From contig CM025855.1 of assembly GCA_003952965.2 (NCBI GenBank), positions 4,982,893 through 5,046,892 on the forward strand: DNA of 64,000 nt. The letters are read 5' to 3'. A program made the translations under genes and the position numbers. Positions 1 to 12,177 of this stretch are shown in pieces (position 1 is the first letter of the stretch; every line of letters begins with the position of its first letter). Under the pieces are notes generated by a model, which saw only the letters and a program-made list of their open reading frames with translations, had not been told where the DNA came from and did no database searches. This DNA is from Morella rubra. Taxonomy: Eukaryota; Streptophyta; Magnoliopsida; Fagales; Myricaceae.

Positions 1-1459
1 TTGCAATCTTGCACGCGTGCAAAGTCAGGATAAGATTATTATAAGGTGCCAATTGCAAATACTTGCATATTTTATGAAATTTAAATTTGAGACTTAAACC
101 CATAGGTAACCTCTTTAATAATAATTATCAGCTGTTTTGGATAAGATGGAAACGTAATATATCTTTTTCTCAATTTACTATAAGATTGGCCTATAATATT
201 CTTCATCCTTTACAGATCTACTAAGATTCCATTTACACGTGTTTGTGCGGAAAAGTTTTATAAAATATTGAAGTTTATTTTTTTTTGGTTTGAGTTACTT
301 GATTCTAGTTTTTTTTTTTTACCTCATAAAATACTAGTTTAGCAGTTGACGAGCAGAATTTTTAAGTACTCGATGAATCATATGATCAAGTGTTTGAGTG
401 TGAATTTGAATCACACCCCTACTAGACGAGTTATTGATTTAGCCACACACAAAGGCTACGGGTGAAAAATTTATGCATCCACCTAAAAAACAAGAGTTTC
501 TTATTTTTAAATAAGTTTTATATATACAAAACTACGAATTTTACTAAAAACATATTGAGTAAAAAGTAAAAAATTTATATATGTATCTTTGTTTTATTTA
601 TTTATATTTATATCTTTTTTCAAGCGAGTTACTTGGTCAATCCGCTCTAGCCCAAAATATTCTAGAATTCACCTCCAAAATAATTGTCATTTGAAATATA
701 TATATACCCCTCTTGAAATGCAAAACATACGTATGCGGCAAATCTTCTGGCAATGATTTTCTACTTTTGACTTCAGGTTCTAGGCAATAGGAAAATAGCT
801 AGCCAGGATCCCTTTTTTCTTGCTGACAGAGCAAAATATCTGTTTGAATTTATCTTTGACGAAATATGTGCTCCCTTCTGTTAGTCCTAAACTTTCTGTA
901 TGAGAGGAGAGAATTAATTACTTGCTCCCATTCGAAGTAAATTAGAGCATACAAATTACACCTATTTTTGTTAATAATTTGATTTGACTTAGGCTTTAAA
1001 GAGCCAATATTTAAGTAACGAGATGTCTATATTTAATTGGCAACTTGTAAAGCAAAGAACTTGAGCAAGAATACTTGGCAAGGAAGCACTCAAGAACCCA
1101 AATATTAGGTGGGCTAAATTCCAACCCTCTTATCTAGAAAGGTAAAGGACCACTACATTAATTAAGACCTTGTGTGTAATCTCATAGCAGACTTTTGCAA
1201 TATGCCATCATGAGGTTTAGCGTTCGCCACAACAATATAACATGCTTTTCTTATGTTCCTTAATTAATGGTCCTCTATTATGTTCCTTAATTAATTATAA
1301 TGAGCTTTTCTTTTTCTTTTATTTTTTTGTTTTAAAACTTTTTCCCTCAAGATTACAGTTGCATCATCACAGAACCCTCAGGGAAGTTTGTAGCTAGAGG
1401 AAAAATGCATCCCACTAAGGCTAGCCCACCATTAATGAGCTTTTTCTTTATTTTTTTGC
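1..1459. other. Gene-free AT-rich stretch
   Basis: I see no coding segment with plant protein character here. The sequence is AT-rich, with short homopolymer runs and no open frame of note on either strand. I could not delimit any mobile element in it. Confidence 0.5.
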
Positions 1460-1916
1460 GGGTAAAGTACATAAACAGTTCCTGTGGTTTCACGTCTTAA
1501 CAAATTGATCCTTGGGGTATGAGTTTGTACTGGATAGTCCCTGGGGTAAGTATCATGTAACAAAAAGGTCCTCCTGTTAGATTTCCGTCAACCCACTTAA
1601 CGGTCAAAGTTTTCGGGAGGACCTTTTTGTTACATGATGCGTACCCCAGGGACCAATTTTCAAAAGGTGATACCACAGGGATTAATTTGTAATCCCTGTG
1701 GTATCACCTTTTGACAAATTGGTCCCTGGGGTACGCATCATGTAACAAAAAAGTCCTCCCGAAAACTTTGACCGTTAAGTGGGTTGACGGAAATCTAACA
1801 GGAGGACCTTTTTGTTACATGATGCTTACCCCAGGGACTATCCAGTACAAACTTGAAACCACATAGACTAATTTATCAAAATATAAAACCACAAGGACTG
1901 TTTATGTACTTTACCC
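1460..1916. mobile_element. Near-perfect palindromic MITE (foldback, 457 bp)
   Basis: The element begins with gggtaaagtacataaacagt and ends with its reverse complement. The whole length folds back on itself around position 1690, where the two halves meet almost without a loop. Within each arm the segments 'ggtccctggggta', 'gttacatgatg' and 'aggaggaccttttt' recur in inverted order. It sits between T-rich stretches, so a target duplication cannot be told from background. Termini and size fit a Mutator-like or related deletion-derivative MITE. No open frame is present. Confidence 0.8.
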
Positions 1917-3130
1917 TTTTTTTTTTTTTTTTTTTTTTTCATGAAGATTACTTGCAGTTGATTTCACCAACTCCAGAACTTTCTCTTTCCCAATCAAAAA
2001 CCATGCACGTACTTTTTAAAAGAAAATGAAGAAAATAGAGGAAAAGTATTCCAACCTAGTCCGGATCAGCCCTGTAGTTGGAAAGAGATTCGTGACATCT
2101 GGATTGGATTTGCCACAAAGAAAGCGAAACTCAGAATCTTTGTTAATGGGAGTCGTCATAAGTTGTCTGGAAGAAGCTAAGCATTCGAGATTGTGGAATT
2201 TGCTAGAATTTTATCTTAGCTAGGGCAGGCAAATTAGCACTGACCCTAGCTAGCGGTTCCTTTTGGGTGGCTCTTGATACTCCAAGTACCTTCAGTGTCG
2301 GCCACATGTAGAACCACCCACCATTAAACCGTTGGCCCAACGGTTATTGGTCAATTTTCGCTAGATTCTCGTTTTAATCTCGACCCATTTGGCTCCATGT
2401 GTTTCTTGTCCAAAATATTGACTTTTTGACTCGACCTGGAGAGAGATGAACTTGGAGGGGTTAAGGAAAGCTTATTGGAAAACTAACTCATACAATTTCT
2501 CTACGCATCAGAAGCGCAAAAAAAATGAGAGCAGGAGAGAGAGAGAGAGCGAGAGAGAGATTAAGCGATTGTGTCGTATTGGACATCGAAATCGACAACC
2601 GAACCCATGATGGTCCTCAGTAGCTTATACATATACTATGGAAGCCATCTAACTGAACTGTCAAACGACAAAAATAAGACAGCATTTGTCGGAATATTAT
2701 CGAATCGGTTGGTTTTGGTGACTCAGTGCTTACCCATGTCTTGTCTATTCTATCGACCACATCGATTGAGAAAAAATTAGGCTTATAATTTCAGAGCGAG
2801 CGAGCTATAGATTTTACGATGGTGTGGTTTTGGCCGCAAAACGTTCGATCTCATGCGGCCATATAAGATAGCATGGTAGTATATGCATGCCGTGTTTAAT
2901 CCTAGTTCGTACGTATCAACTTTATATACATGCGTCATTTCTGAAAGGGACATTAATATATATCAAAGATGCTTCCATATATTTATTATTTGCTCCTCGA
3001 GCCTTTACTTTTGTCCATCATGATTTTTCTGTACTTGTCTTCATTTCTAATCTACTCAAGATTTATTTTCTCCAATTTATATTAGATCATGACTCATGCA
3101 ATTGGCCATCATTCAATAGCAAGGGATATA
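1917..3130. other. Gene-free stretch with a short GA microsatellite
   Basis: A T-run (about 1917-1939), a GA-rich tract near 2535-2560 and short open frames of 65-100 codons are visible. None of those frames has recognisable motifs, and I do not call them genes. Confidence 0.4.
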
Positions 3131-3577
3131 GTACTTCCCTTAATTATAGGTCAAAATCAATTTCTCCCACCGTAAGTTTAAAACAGTGATCTATGTCCCT
3201 TATGTTTTAAACATGATTAATCATTGCCTTTCGTTTGATTTGACCGTTAAACAACATGTAAGATAACTGAAATACTCCTCCAAGACAAAATTACTAAAAA
3301 TATTTAATATATATATATATAAAAGTAATGTTTTTAAATAAAAAAAAATTGAAACTCTATTTCAATAATCTATTAATTTTGAATTTATTTTTGAAATATT
3401 TATTTATTTATTTATTAAAATTTTGTCTTAGAGGAGCATTTCGATCATTTTGCATGTTTTTCTGGCCAATTCTAACGGAATGCGAGAATTGATCATGTTC
3501 GAAATATAAGGGACGCAAATCAGCGTTTTGAAACTTAGTGGGACGAGATTGATTTTTAACCTATAATTAGGGAGCTT
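3131..3577. mobile_element. Inverted-repeat MITE-like element
   Basis: Imperfect terminal inverted repeats of about 100 bp bracket an AT-rich core. The left end carries 'taattataggtcaaaatcaa' and the right end carries its reverse complement near 3550-3570. A second paired segment is 'gtcccttatgtttt' on the left, matched by 'ataagggacg' on the right. The core holds a short TA repeat. No target duplication was clear and no coding capacity is seen. Confidence 0.6.
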
Positions 3578-5521
3578 ACTGAAACATTACCCCCCAGTAA
3601 ATTCCTAACTTCCTGCCTGATAGGGGGGCTTCCCGGTGTGTTAAGGTGCTATCATGTTCACATTGAGATAAAAGATTTCAACCCTCTCGATTTCTCTCCC
3701 TTACCCATTTCTGTTCATACAAATACAGAGAGTTTTCGTGTGTTTTTTTCCTAGTACTTTTTTCGTCTTCAACTTGGTGCAATTGAGAATTAAACTCTCT
3801 ATTTATAAAGTTGATGGAATAGAAATAGAAGAGCTCATTCGCAACGAGGGAAGCTACATAGAGCATATTAACAAGATGAAAAAGCTCAAAAAAAGATAAA
3901 TCATTATATGAAAACAAGATTAAAACTTAAAACAACATTAAATAGATCATAGGTCGAGGAAGCATGCAAAAAGAGCACCCATGCAAAATAGTTTCTCCTT
4001 TTGAAAACCAACAGTGACGAGAGAGAGTGTCGAGTCAACTTAGCATTGACGGAATAAAGAAATTGGAAGAAAAAAAAAACGACAAAAAAGAAAAGGCAGA
4101 AAAAGAAGAATTGTATCGCTAGGTGGTAACCAAATGACGGTCAGCCATTTGGCAACTTTCAAGCTTTCTCTCGACGCATGACCACCGCTGATCAGAAGGA
4201 CATTTTCTGATCAGTGAAAAGCCTCTTCTTTTATGATGAGACGTATTCGATCGATCAGACTAAAACTAATTCCGATATCTTTATACAAAATGAGTTCATA
4301 ATGTTCACGTCAAGTAAAAGCGACTATACACGTACAGTCAGTTCTGGATAATGGATATGGTTTTCCTATCAGCCTAGGAATGTGGGTGCCGGAGCTTTTT
4401 GCTTGGAAGACTGTGTGTGTGCGCGCGCGCGTATGTGTCTGTGCCTGAGTGGAATCTATGCATAGATGTGGCCGCACTCACCACCTAAATTTAGGTCAGG
4501 GGGAAGAGGCCGATTTCGCTTTCGCTTTATTCTTTAATACATGGCTGTATTGCTAGGTGGAAGATATTGTCTTCTTTTGCCTTTTAATTTTCCCTGATCC
4601 AATGGCCTGCTTTTTTCCTTCCCTTTCCCACCACTCACGCAATCTAAAGTGGTCTTTAATTTATTGATTACTGAACAAATATCAAGCAGAAGATAAGTTA
4701 TATAAAAAAAAGAAAAAGAAAAAAGAGACAAAATGAATCTCCTTTATGACATCCATTAGTCTGGACAAAGAAACCTTGTTGCTTTTTCTCTTTTCTTTTT
4801 CTGATTGTCAGCTTGAAAGAAGCATGTAGTCTTTATTATCTGTTTGCCAAAAAATTGACATAAAGTACACGTAAAAGTGTACCAAAGAAGAAGAAAAAAA
4901 AAAAAGCACGACAGGTGGATGTTACATATATAGTTCCATATTAAGGAAACTCGGGGAGGAGATCCGGTCCTAAATGCCCATTTTGAAATAAAGCCCATAT
5001 ATATGTTGCTTTTACTGTTATTGGCTGAAAATTAAATACTTAAAATTATAAGACAATTAGCAGTAATTAGAGTTTACTTTATGCTAATATACTATAATAA
5101 GTAAGGACACAGTGAAGTGCTGGTCATACAGCTACTTCAAAATAACTGGTTAAGGTAGCTTTTTTAAAGCTTCGTGAAATTATTATAAGACTTAGTTCTA
5201 CTTAATAATTAAGTCTCAACGTGAAATTGGACCCTCTTATAAAATTTATTTATGTGAGATTCGGAGTATCGCACAAATTTGATAGAAAAAGCATATAATT
5301 ACTATTAGATTAGTAATGAATTAGTCAAAATCTCAGTAACTCCTCAATTTTCCCTTATGAACGGGACCATTAAATGGTATGGAGATTCTTCTCTGATATA
5401 AGGCGGTTCACTGGTACTCTAAACCTAAATTATGAGCAATATATAATGTTTGAACTTTTTATATATAGGTTCCATGCCAAACCACATATATATATATATA
5501 TAAGAATGGGATGGGTAATTT
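3578..5521. other. Gene-free AT-rich stretch
   Basis: Contains a small GT/GC dinucleotide run near 4415-4432 and short non-homologous open frames. Nothing recognisable as a gene or a delimited element. Confidence 0.4.
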
Positions 5522-5879
5522 TTAGGCTTAATTACGGCTATAATTCTTGTGGTATTAACTTTTAACAAATTAGTCTCTGAGTACAACTTTGAACGGGACA
5601 GTCCCTATAGTTCATTTTTCATACATATAGGTCATTTTGTCTACCAAAAGTTAGCCAACTAACGGAAAACCAACATGGGTTAGGGATCTAGATATCCATT
5701 TTCGAGGTCAGATAGCCTATCCTGAATCCTATCTTTGTTAGTGAGTTAACTTTTGATGGACAAAAAGACTTGTATGTCTAAAAAAACAAACCATAGAGAC
5801 CATCTCGTTCAAAGTTGTACTCCAAAACTGATTTGTTAAATGTCAACACTACATGGACTGTATTAGTAATTAAGCCTAA
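5522..5879. mobile_element. Inverted-repeat MITE (358 bp)
   Basis: The ends are 'ttaggcttaatta' and its reverse complement 'taattaagcctaa'. Inside them, 'acaaattagtctctgagtac' on the left pairs with an imperfect inverse on the right, and 'gtacaactttgaacg' is inverted as 'cgttcaaagttgtac'. The arms of about 120 bp nearly meet. I found no convincing target duplication. Non-coding. Confidence 0.65.
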
Positions 5880-7060
5880 TATTTATTATGAAAAGACAAA
5901 CTTTTTTTTGCTTTCGGCCCTTGCTTAACAAGAGAAACCTAGCAAATTTTATTTTATTTTATTTTTACAGCAGCTTCTTTGTTTCTTTCCTCTTGATAAG
6001 TGGAATATTTGAAGTAAGTATTCCTTCCGGAATTAAGGATTCATAGGTGAAAACTTTTGGGGGAAGTTTAAGTGGCAAGTCGAATTTGGTTAAGTACGTA
6101 CATCATATAATCCTTGTCGAGTATAACTCAATAACTCGCCCGTACATAGATTTTGAGTTCAAAATCTTGCATAAATAATCGTGTTAGGGCCAGTTTTTGG
6201 ATGCAACTTGTGAGTATATATGAGCCTATCCCGATCGAGTGTCCATAAAATACAAGGGAGAATGATTCTTTGTGGCTTTATTAATTTAAGAAAAACTTCA
6301 CTTATAGTCCAAAATATGAATTTCTTCATATTTCAATATTGAATTATCAAAATTCATCTATTTGCGTCTCTTAAGCAGATGCTACGGTCGAAATGTGCAA
6401 AAGAGAGACAATATGACATAATATTAATTAGGGATCTGTACCAAATGACGTATATTGATAAATTTCGATAGCTCGAGAAAGGACTGTAATGAAATTAATG
6501 GTTTGAACAATGACATTTTTCTAATAGTTAGCTAGGGAAAAATGAAGTTTTTCCTTAATTTGAGATGGGTTTGGAATACAGAAATTGGATATACTGTATA
6601 TCAATTAGATGTAAAGTTTCAAACCTCCCAAAAGGGCAAAAAGAAAATAAAAGTTTGCAGGTAAAAAATCTAACTTTAGTGCTCGCACCACCGTCAAACT
6701 GTTTTTAGTAGTGGAGTCGAACCTCAATTTCTCCTACAATAAGAAAGAGCACATTCCTTCACAAGTGCCACTTTAAGTCTATACTAAACATTCAAAGGAG
6801 GAGAAAAGGCAACTTTTATATTTGTCTTCTCTTGTTGGGGGGTTAATTTTTATGTAAAATATAATAAAAACTTGGTCGGACAACCATCTATAGATCTAAA
6901 GACGGATATTATATATGGACCGACGGTTTACACAACGAAGACACAAGTGCGTCAAAGAGTATTCACTAATATTCAGGTAATTGATTCTTCTTATATAATC
7001 CACTGCAACTACCCCTTGCATTCCATTATATTCTATATATGCTAGTTTTGGTGGTCCAAC
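5880..7060. other. Gene-free AT-rich stretch
   Basis: No coding or element structure that I can delimit; only short open frames without motifs. Confidence 0.4.
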
Positions 7061-8453
7061 AGTGGTAGAACCAAGATTAATATCCAAGGGTGTCGAACTT
7101 TAAAGGTGAAATGACCAAAATTTTTTTTTTTTCATAATGAAAAAAGTGTCTTAGAATTACAATAATGAAAATTAAAGACAAAAAATATTAAAAATATTGA
7201 AATGTTGATGTAAATATCAATCTTGTCATTAAGAAGTTCCCACTGTTTTATCAATTATGAACAGAGATTATTCCACAATGCAACAAGTTTAATACTCTGA
7301 TACACAAAACATAGAGTGTAAATATCAATCTTGTCATTAAGAAATTCCCACTATTTTATCAATTATGAACAGAGATTATTTCACAATGCAACAAGTTTAA
7401 TACTCTGATACACAAAGCATAAAGCGTAGGGAAAAGAATTAATAATTTATAAGTTCATGAAGCAACCAGCCACAGGCCCACAAGGCCACAACAAACAAAG
7501 ACTAAAAAATTTCGCTAGAACAACTAGTCACAATCAACCTCTGTAACAATTCAATTACAAGTGAAAGTGAAAATGAAAACTAAAAGGACTACAATCTAAC
7601 AGCATAATGAAAACTGTAGTGTGCTATCTTACACAGGGAAACCCTTTATTTTCTTTCCCTAATTGGTTAACAAATCACACGACCCACAGAACAAAGATGC
7701 ATAACATCAATCCACAAATTCAAATATTCAAATATTCAATCATTTCAATTTTCAAATCAATTTCAATTCTAAAAAAAATCCCAATATTAGCAATGCAAAT
7801 ATCATTATATCAAAATAATCAAATTCAGAGAAAAAAATAAAGAAGTGAGCATTACCTGTCCGTGATTCTATGAAAGAGAGAGAGATAAGTGGCTGGTGGA
7901 CCGGTGGTGGTGGGCGGCCGGTGGAGGTAGGGGCGGCCGTGGAAGCTGCAGTGAACGAGAGTAAGACTAAGAGAGAGAGAAGAGGGAAGATATCAAGATA
8001 TGGGAGAGAAACTTAGAAAGAGAGAGATTAAATCAGTAAAATAAAAGTTTACCTGGCGACCAGTGGGGAGTGGCTGAGCGTCGGTGGTGGCCGGTGGGCA
8101 ACGGGCAGAGAGAGAGCTGTGGCTGTCGAAGCTGAGAGAATTAGAGAAATTGAGTGAGAGAAAGAGAGAGAAGGGCTAAGTGTTGTCGTCGAGCAGGGGC
8201 TGAGTCTGAGAATGAGACGCGGTTTTTCACTTTTTTTTTTGAAGCTGCTTTAAAAAAAAAAAACGGCCTGGGCCTGATGGGGATCGGGCCCAAGCCGACC
8301 AGGACCTAATGGGGGTCTCCCAAGTTGGCCTAGGCCTATGGGTATCGGGCCCAGGCCATCTTCTATTAAAAAAAAAATACTACATGTAAATTTTTTGAAA
8401 GGGAGTAATGGGTGTCAGCCGCCACCCTTTGCCCTCCCCTGGTTCCGCCCCGT
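7061..8453. mobile_element. Probable non-autonomous hAT-like element
   Basis: The left end reads cagtggtagaaccaag. The right end, read in reverse, carries ggggcggaaccagggg. Both resemble the CAG-GGCGGA-CC termini common in plant hAT-like elements, and the better delimited copies at 12.3 and 30.5 kb have related ends. Inside are a GGTGG/CGG-rich part (about 7890-8110), a GGGCC-rich palindromic part (8265-8360) and a 108-bp tandem duplication. No transposase frame is visible. The flanks share only 'ccaa', so the exact borders are approximate. Confidence 0.45.
7209..7424. repeat. 108-bp tandem duplication, two copies
   Basis: The unit starting 'tgtaaatatcaatcttgtca' at 7209 recurs at 7317 with about four or five mismatches and then decays after 7424. 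It lies inside the hAT-like element. Non-coding. Confidence 0.85.
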
Positions 8454-11101
8454 CCAAGCAAACAAGGATTATGAGCCATTTGTGGTGTGGCCTCAAGTCT
8501 AAAAGTCCACGTCTTTGAAAGTGTAAAACAGAATCCCATGTTGCCGTCAAATATGTAGGGAATTCCAAGTGCGTAAAGTCCAAACATTAATTATGTGCCA
8601 CATGTGTAGGGAACTTTTAAAGCCAAGGACGAGAGGATTTGTTCAATAAAAGCGGAAAAGTTAAAAGAAATAAAATGAGGGGAAAAATGGAGAAATAAAA
8701 TGAAATCTTAAGGTTGCTGTCTGTTTTACTGAGAATTTCCCTTTTTCTGGCCTTTTTTTAGGTAAAAGGGGAGAAGTCAATTGTCTTAAGAGCACTCCCG
8801 TTGCATAATGTTCGTTTTGAATCATAATTACCGTCTATTGAGTGAGCTCGTCACCACAGTACTACCAACAAAACTACCAACCAACCTTAAACCTAGCTAC
8901 TAAATTTAAGGTCAGATTATACTTTCTCAAGCGTTTTCAACTTATATAGTGACCTCAGAACTAATACTGAATGTCGCTGGTACCAACTAGGTACCAACTA
9001 GGCTACAATCCTGCTGGATTTTTGGTGGCTTACTTATATAAGTTTTTGGCCAAAAAAAAATAAAAGGTAGAAGGTAATGGTATCAACCAAAGAAAATGTC
9101 AGCGTCAGGAACGCACTACACCTCCAATAAACGGGGAGAGGCAATCAAATTAAGCATTAAGCAATCCACTTTTTGCCGCTTTTCCCGACTGAGCCTCTCC
9201 ACTTCAATTGCTGACTGAACGCTCAAAAAGTTTGATTGCCACTTGCATTAATCTGGGGGGTAAATTGAGGCCGATACATCCCATGGTGTTTTACTTATAA
9301 GTAATTGTCGTTTTCGTAATCGTCTCGATCACTGAGTAAAAATATTGTACACAGAAGTGCGAATCCTTAAACTGCACTTATAACTTGGAACATTGATCAA
9401 CAGCTCCTAATACTTGAACTTTACTTGTACATTAGCGCAATATATCATATAAAATAGGAGCTCCAATTATTTAGGATTTAATAGGTGGTGGGGATGCAGG
9501 GGCAAACTAGTCCTTTTTCAGTTTCCCTAAATCTAAAGTTTTCAAATAAATATTTTATGATTTAACTTAGGACTGACTATGCAAGTCACTAGTGCCCTGT
9601 TGAACTGCCACCAGTACCAAAAGCGTCACTGCCACGGTAGTAACGGGACCGATTCTTTTTTTTCTTTTTTCTTTTTTAGTAGGGTGGTGCTTTCCACGGT
9701 GGCGGTATAAAAAATATAAAAATAAAAAATCATACTGGGGAGGGAGCACGCCATTTATGAACAGGATTTATTTTATAATGGGAAAACTATTTTGTTTGTT
9801 TACTAAAATTTTAGCCTTCTAAAATTTTAATATAATAAAATAATTATAATATAATCTCTTCTTCCCATCAAATCATTACTTTTCATTAAAATAAATATAA
9901 AAAATTTCATTTAAATCATTTATTTCTTCACTTTTTCTCTAATTTTAATATCTTAAAATTTTAACCTTTTCAAAATTTTAACACTCAAACACAAATAGAG
10001 AAGATGCTAAGCATATTCGGACCAAGCCAGTTACAAAGCACAGGGCATGAAACCCACTACATCATAGAGAAGGGCTCAAAGGGCCATCAAACCGCAAACC
10101 CAAAGGGCCATAAACCTACCGGCCTCTACCAACTGGGCCAAAGGTCCCACACAACCTAGCCAGGTCTAGAGACCCGTTTTAAATCTATAATCTGTCGTAA
10201 ATGACGATTACAGTCGCCAAAGGAGAGGAGGTCCGATCACCTCGGTCTCCCCCTTTCCTAGAGCTTCGTTTATGCTAGCATCAGCAAAATGAGGCAAAGG
10301 AGCGTTCAGTGTTTGATCACAGATATTGCTGATTGTCTGTTTGGGGTGCTTTCCCAAATCCATTTTTTTAACGGGCTGGGCTAGACCTTTCTTTTTATTG
10401 TGTAGGGTGATAAGATAAAAAGAATGGGCTCCGAAGCTCACAGATCAGATCTTTTGTCTAAAAGGAGCCCAAGCTCAGCCTGGATTGGTAGGGTCTCATA
10501 CGACCTGGCAAGTTATAACCCCACCGCCCACTGGACCTCTCCCGCCATGAAACACCAAAAATGACGGTCTTAACGGTCGCCTCTTTCCTCTCTAATGAGG
10601 GATTGTAAGAGCGGGAAAGCCATAACCTAATCCGGAAGTACTGATATATGTCTATATCCATATATATAGGTGTATATATTTTAGAGAGAGATGTGCACGG
10701 CCGTTTCGCAGTGATTGAGTCGTGAAATCAGCTCTATATCCCAACCAAAATAGCATGAAAATCAGGAGTGGCTGTTGAGGTGATCACAACTTCCTCTCTC
10801 ACTAAAATAGGATCCTTTGCCAGATCATTTCTCACGGGTTCGTCTGTCTTTCTTGCGGCTCTGATTTCGCTTATGAGAAGTTTCTATGTGTGCTCCACGG
10901 AACTCAGTCCTTTTTCTCACAGCATTTCACTCTTCGTGAGTTCCCCATCATAAGTTCTAAATCTATACAATTCTTTATTGGAATTTAACTATTTTGGGTA
11001 GCTGTAGATTTGACTACTCTTATAGCTTGTATTCTCTATCGTTTGGAAGTTGGTTTCCTTAGAAATCTCCAACAGTTTGTACAAATTTAGTGTTTGGGTG
11101 A
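8454..11101. other. Gene-free region upstream of the bZIP gene
   Basis: Contains the small element at 9794-9993 and otherwise unassigned sequence. The 10.0-10.6 kb part is less AT-rich and looks like worn repeat DNA, but I could not classify it. The last few hundred bases (about 10.7-11.1 kb) should include promoter and 5' leader of the bZIP gene; 'ctatata' at 10732 is a weak TATA candidate only. Confidence 0.4.
9794..9993. mobile_element. Possible AT-rich MITE
   Basis: The ends gtttgtttactaaaatttta and, in reverse, gtgtttgagtgttaaaatttt form imperfect inverted repeats around an AT-rich core, similar in style to the element at 15068-15242. No target duplication was found, so this could be chance in AT-rich DNA. 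Confidence 0.35.
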
Positions 11102-12116
11102 ATGGCTAATAGAAGAGTGGTGTCTACCAACAAAGCTCAGGTGCCGCAATTTCCACCTCTTCTGGCCAGACAAGGCTCTCTATTCAATCTCACCTTCGAT
11201 GAAGTTCAGAGCCAACTGGGAAACACAGACAAACCTTTGAATAGTATGAATTTGGATGAACTACTAAGGAATGTGACATTGGTTGAAGAAGCTTCCTCCT
11301 CTTCTTCTTCTTCTTCTTCTCCGCCATTCTTTCTTGGGAATCTTAATTTGAATGGAACCTTGTCTAAGAAGACAGTCGATGATGTATGGAAGGAAATTGT
11401 TCGGCAACAACATATGAATGAGGTGGACAACCAGTTGGTCCAGCAACGATCAACTCTTGGAGAAACAACGCTTGAGGAGTTTCTAGTTCGTGCTGGTATC
11501 ATTAACCCTCAGCCGATATTGGCAATTGATCCACTGGTTATGGTGTCACAGCAGACAGATTGGTTGCAGTTTCAAATGGCAGCTGTGCAGCAGCAGGAGA
11601 TGCAGATGATAGCGCTGGATTCAAATCTAGATGTTGCTGAGTCAGTGTACGAGAACCCCGCTGTGGATGTTGGTTACTCGGAGAACCAACTGGCTATGCC
11701 AATGCCAGTGCCGGCAATATTATCAACACGTTCAGACTCTCATGTAGCTGCTGAAAGGAAGCGCAGATGTTCGGATCAGATTATGGAGAAGACTATTGAG
11801 AGGAGGCACAAGAGGATGATCAAGAACCGTGAGTCGGCTGCTAGGTCAAGGGCAAGGAAGCAGGTAAACATTCGGCTAGTACGTACTTACATTGGTGTTC
11901 TTCTTAATTGAGGATTCTGTGATTTATTTGGTTTATTAACCTCAAAAGGGTATTCTTCTGAGCACCCTTTTATTTGCTGATCCAAGGCTTATACCAATCA
12001 CTTGGAGAATGAAGTCTTTCAGCTAAGAAAAACAAATAGCTTGCTTCAGAGGCAAAAGGTAATATTATTCATACCTTTCAGAAAATTCTTTCTCATTTCA
12101 ACCAAAACTAGGAATG

Positions 12117-12177
<61 letters not shown>

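Noticed and set aside
2026-2223. 65-codon open frame with a charged N-terminus
   Set aside because: Too short, no recognised motif, and located among repeats.
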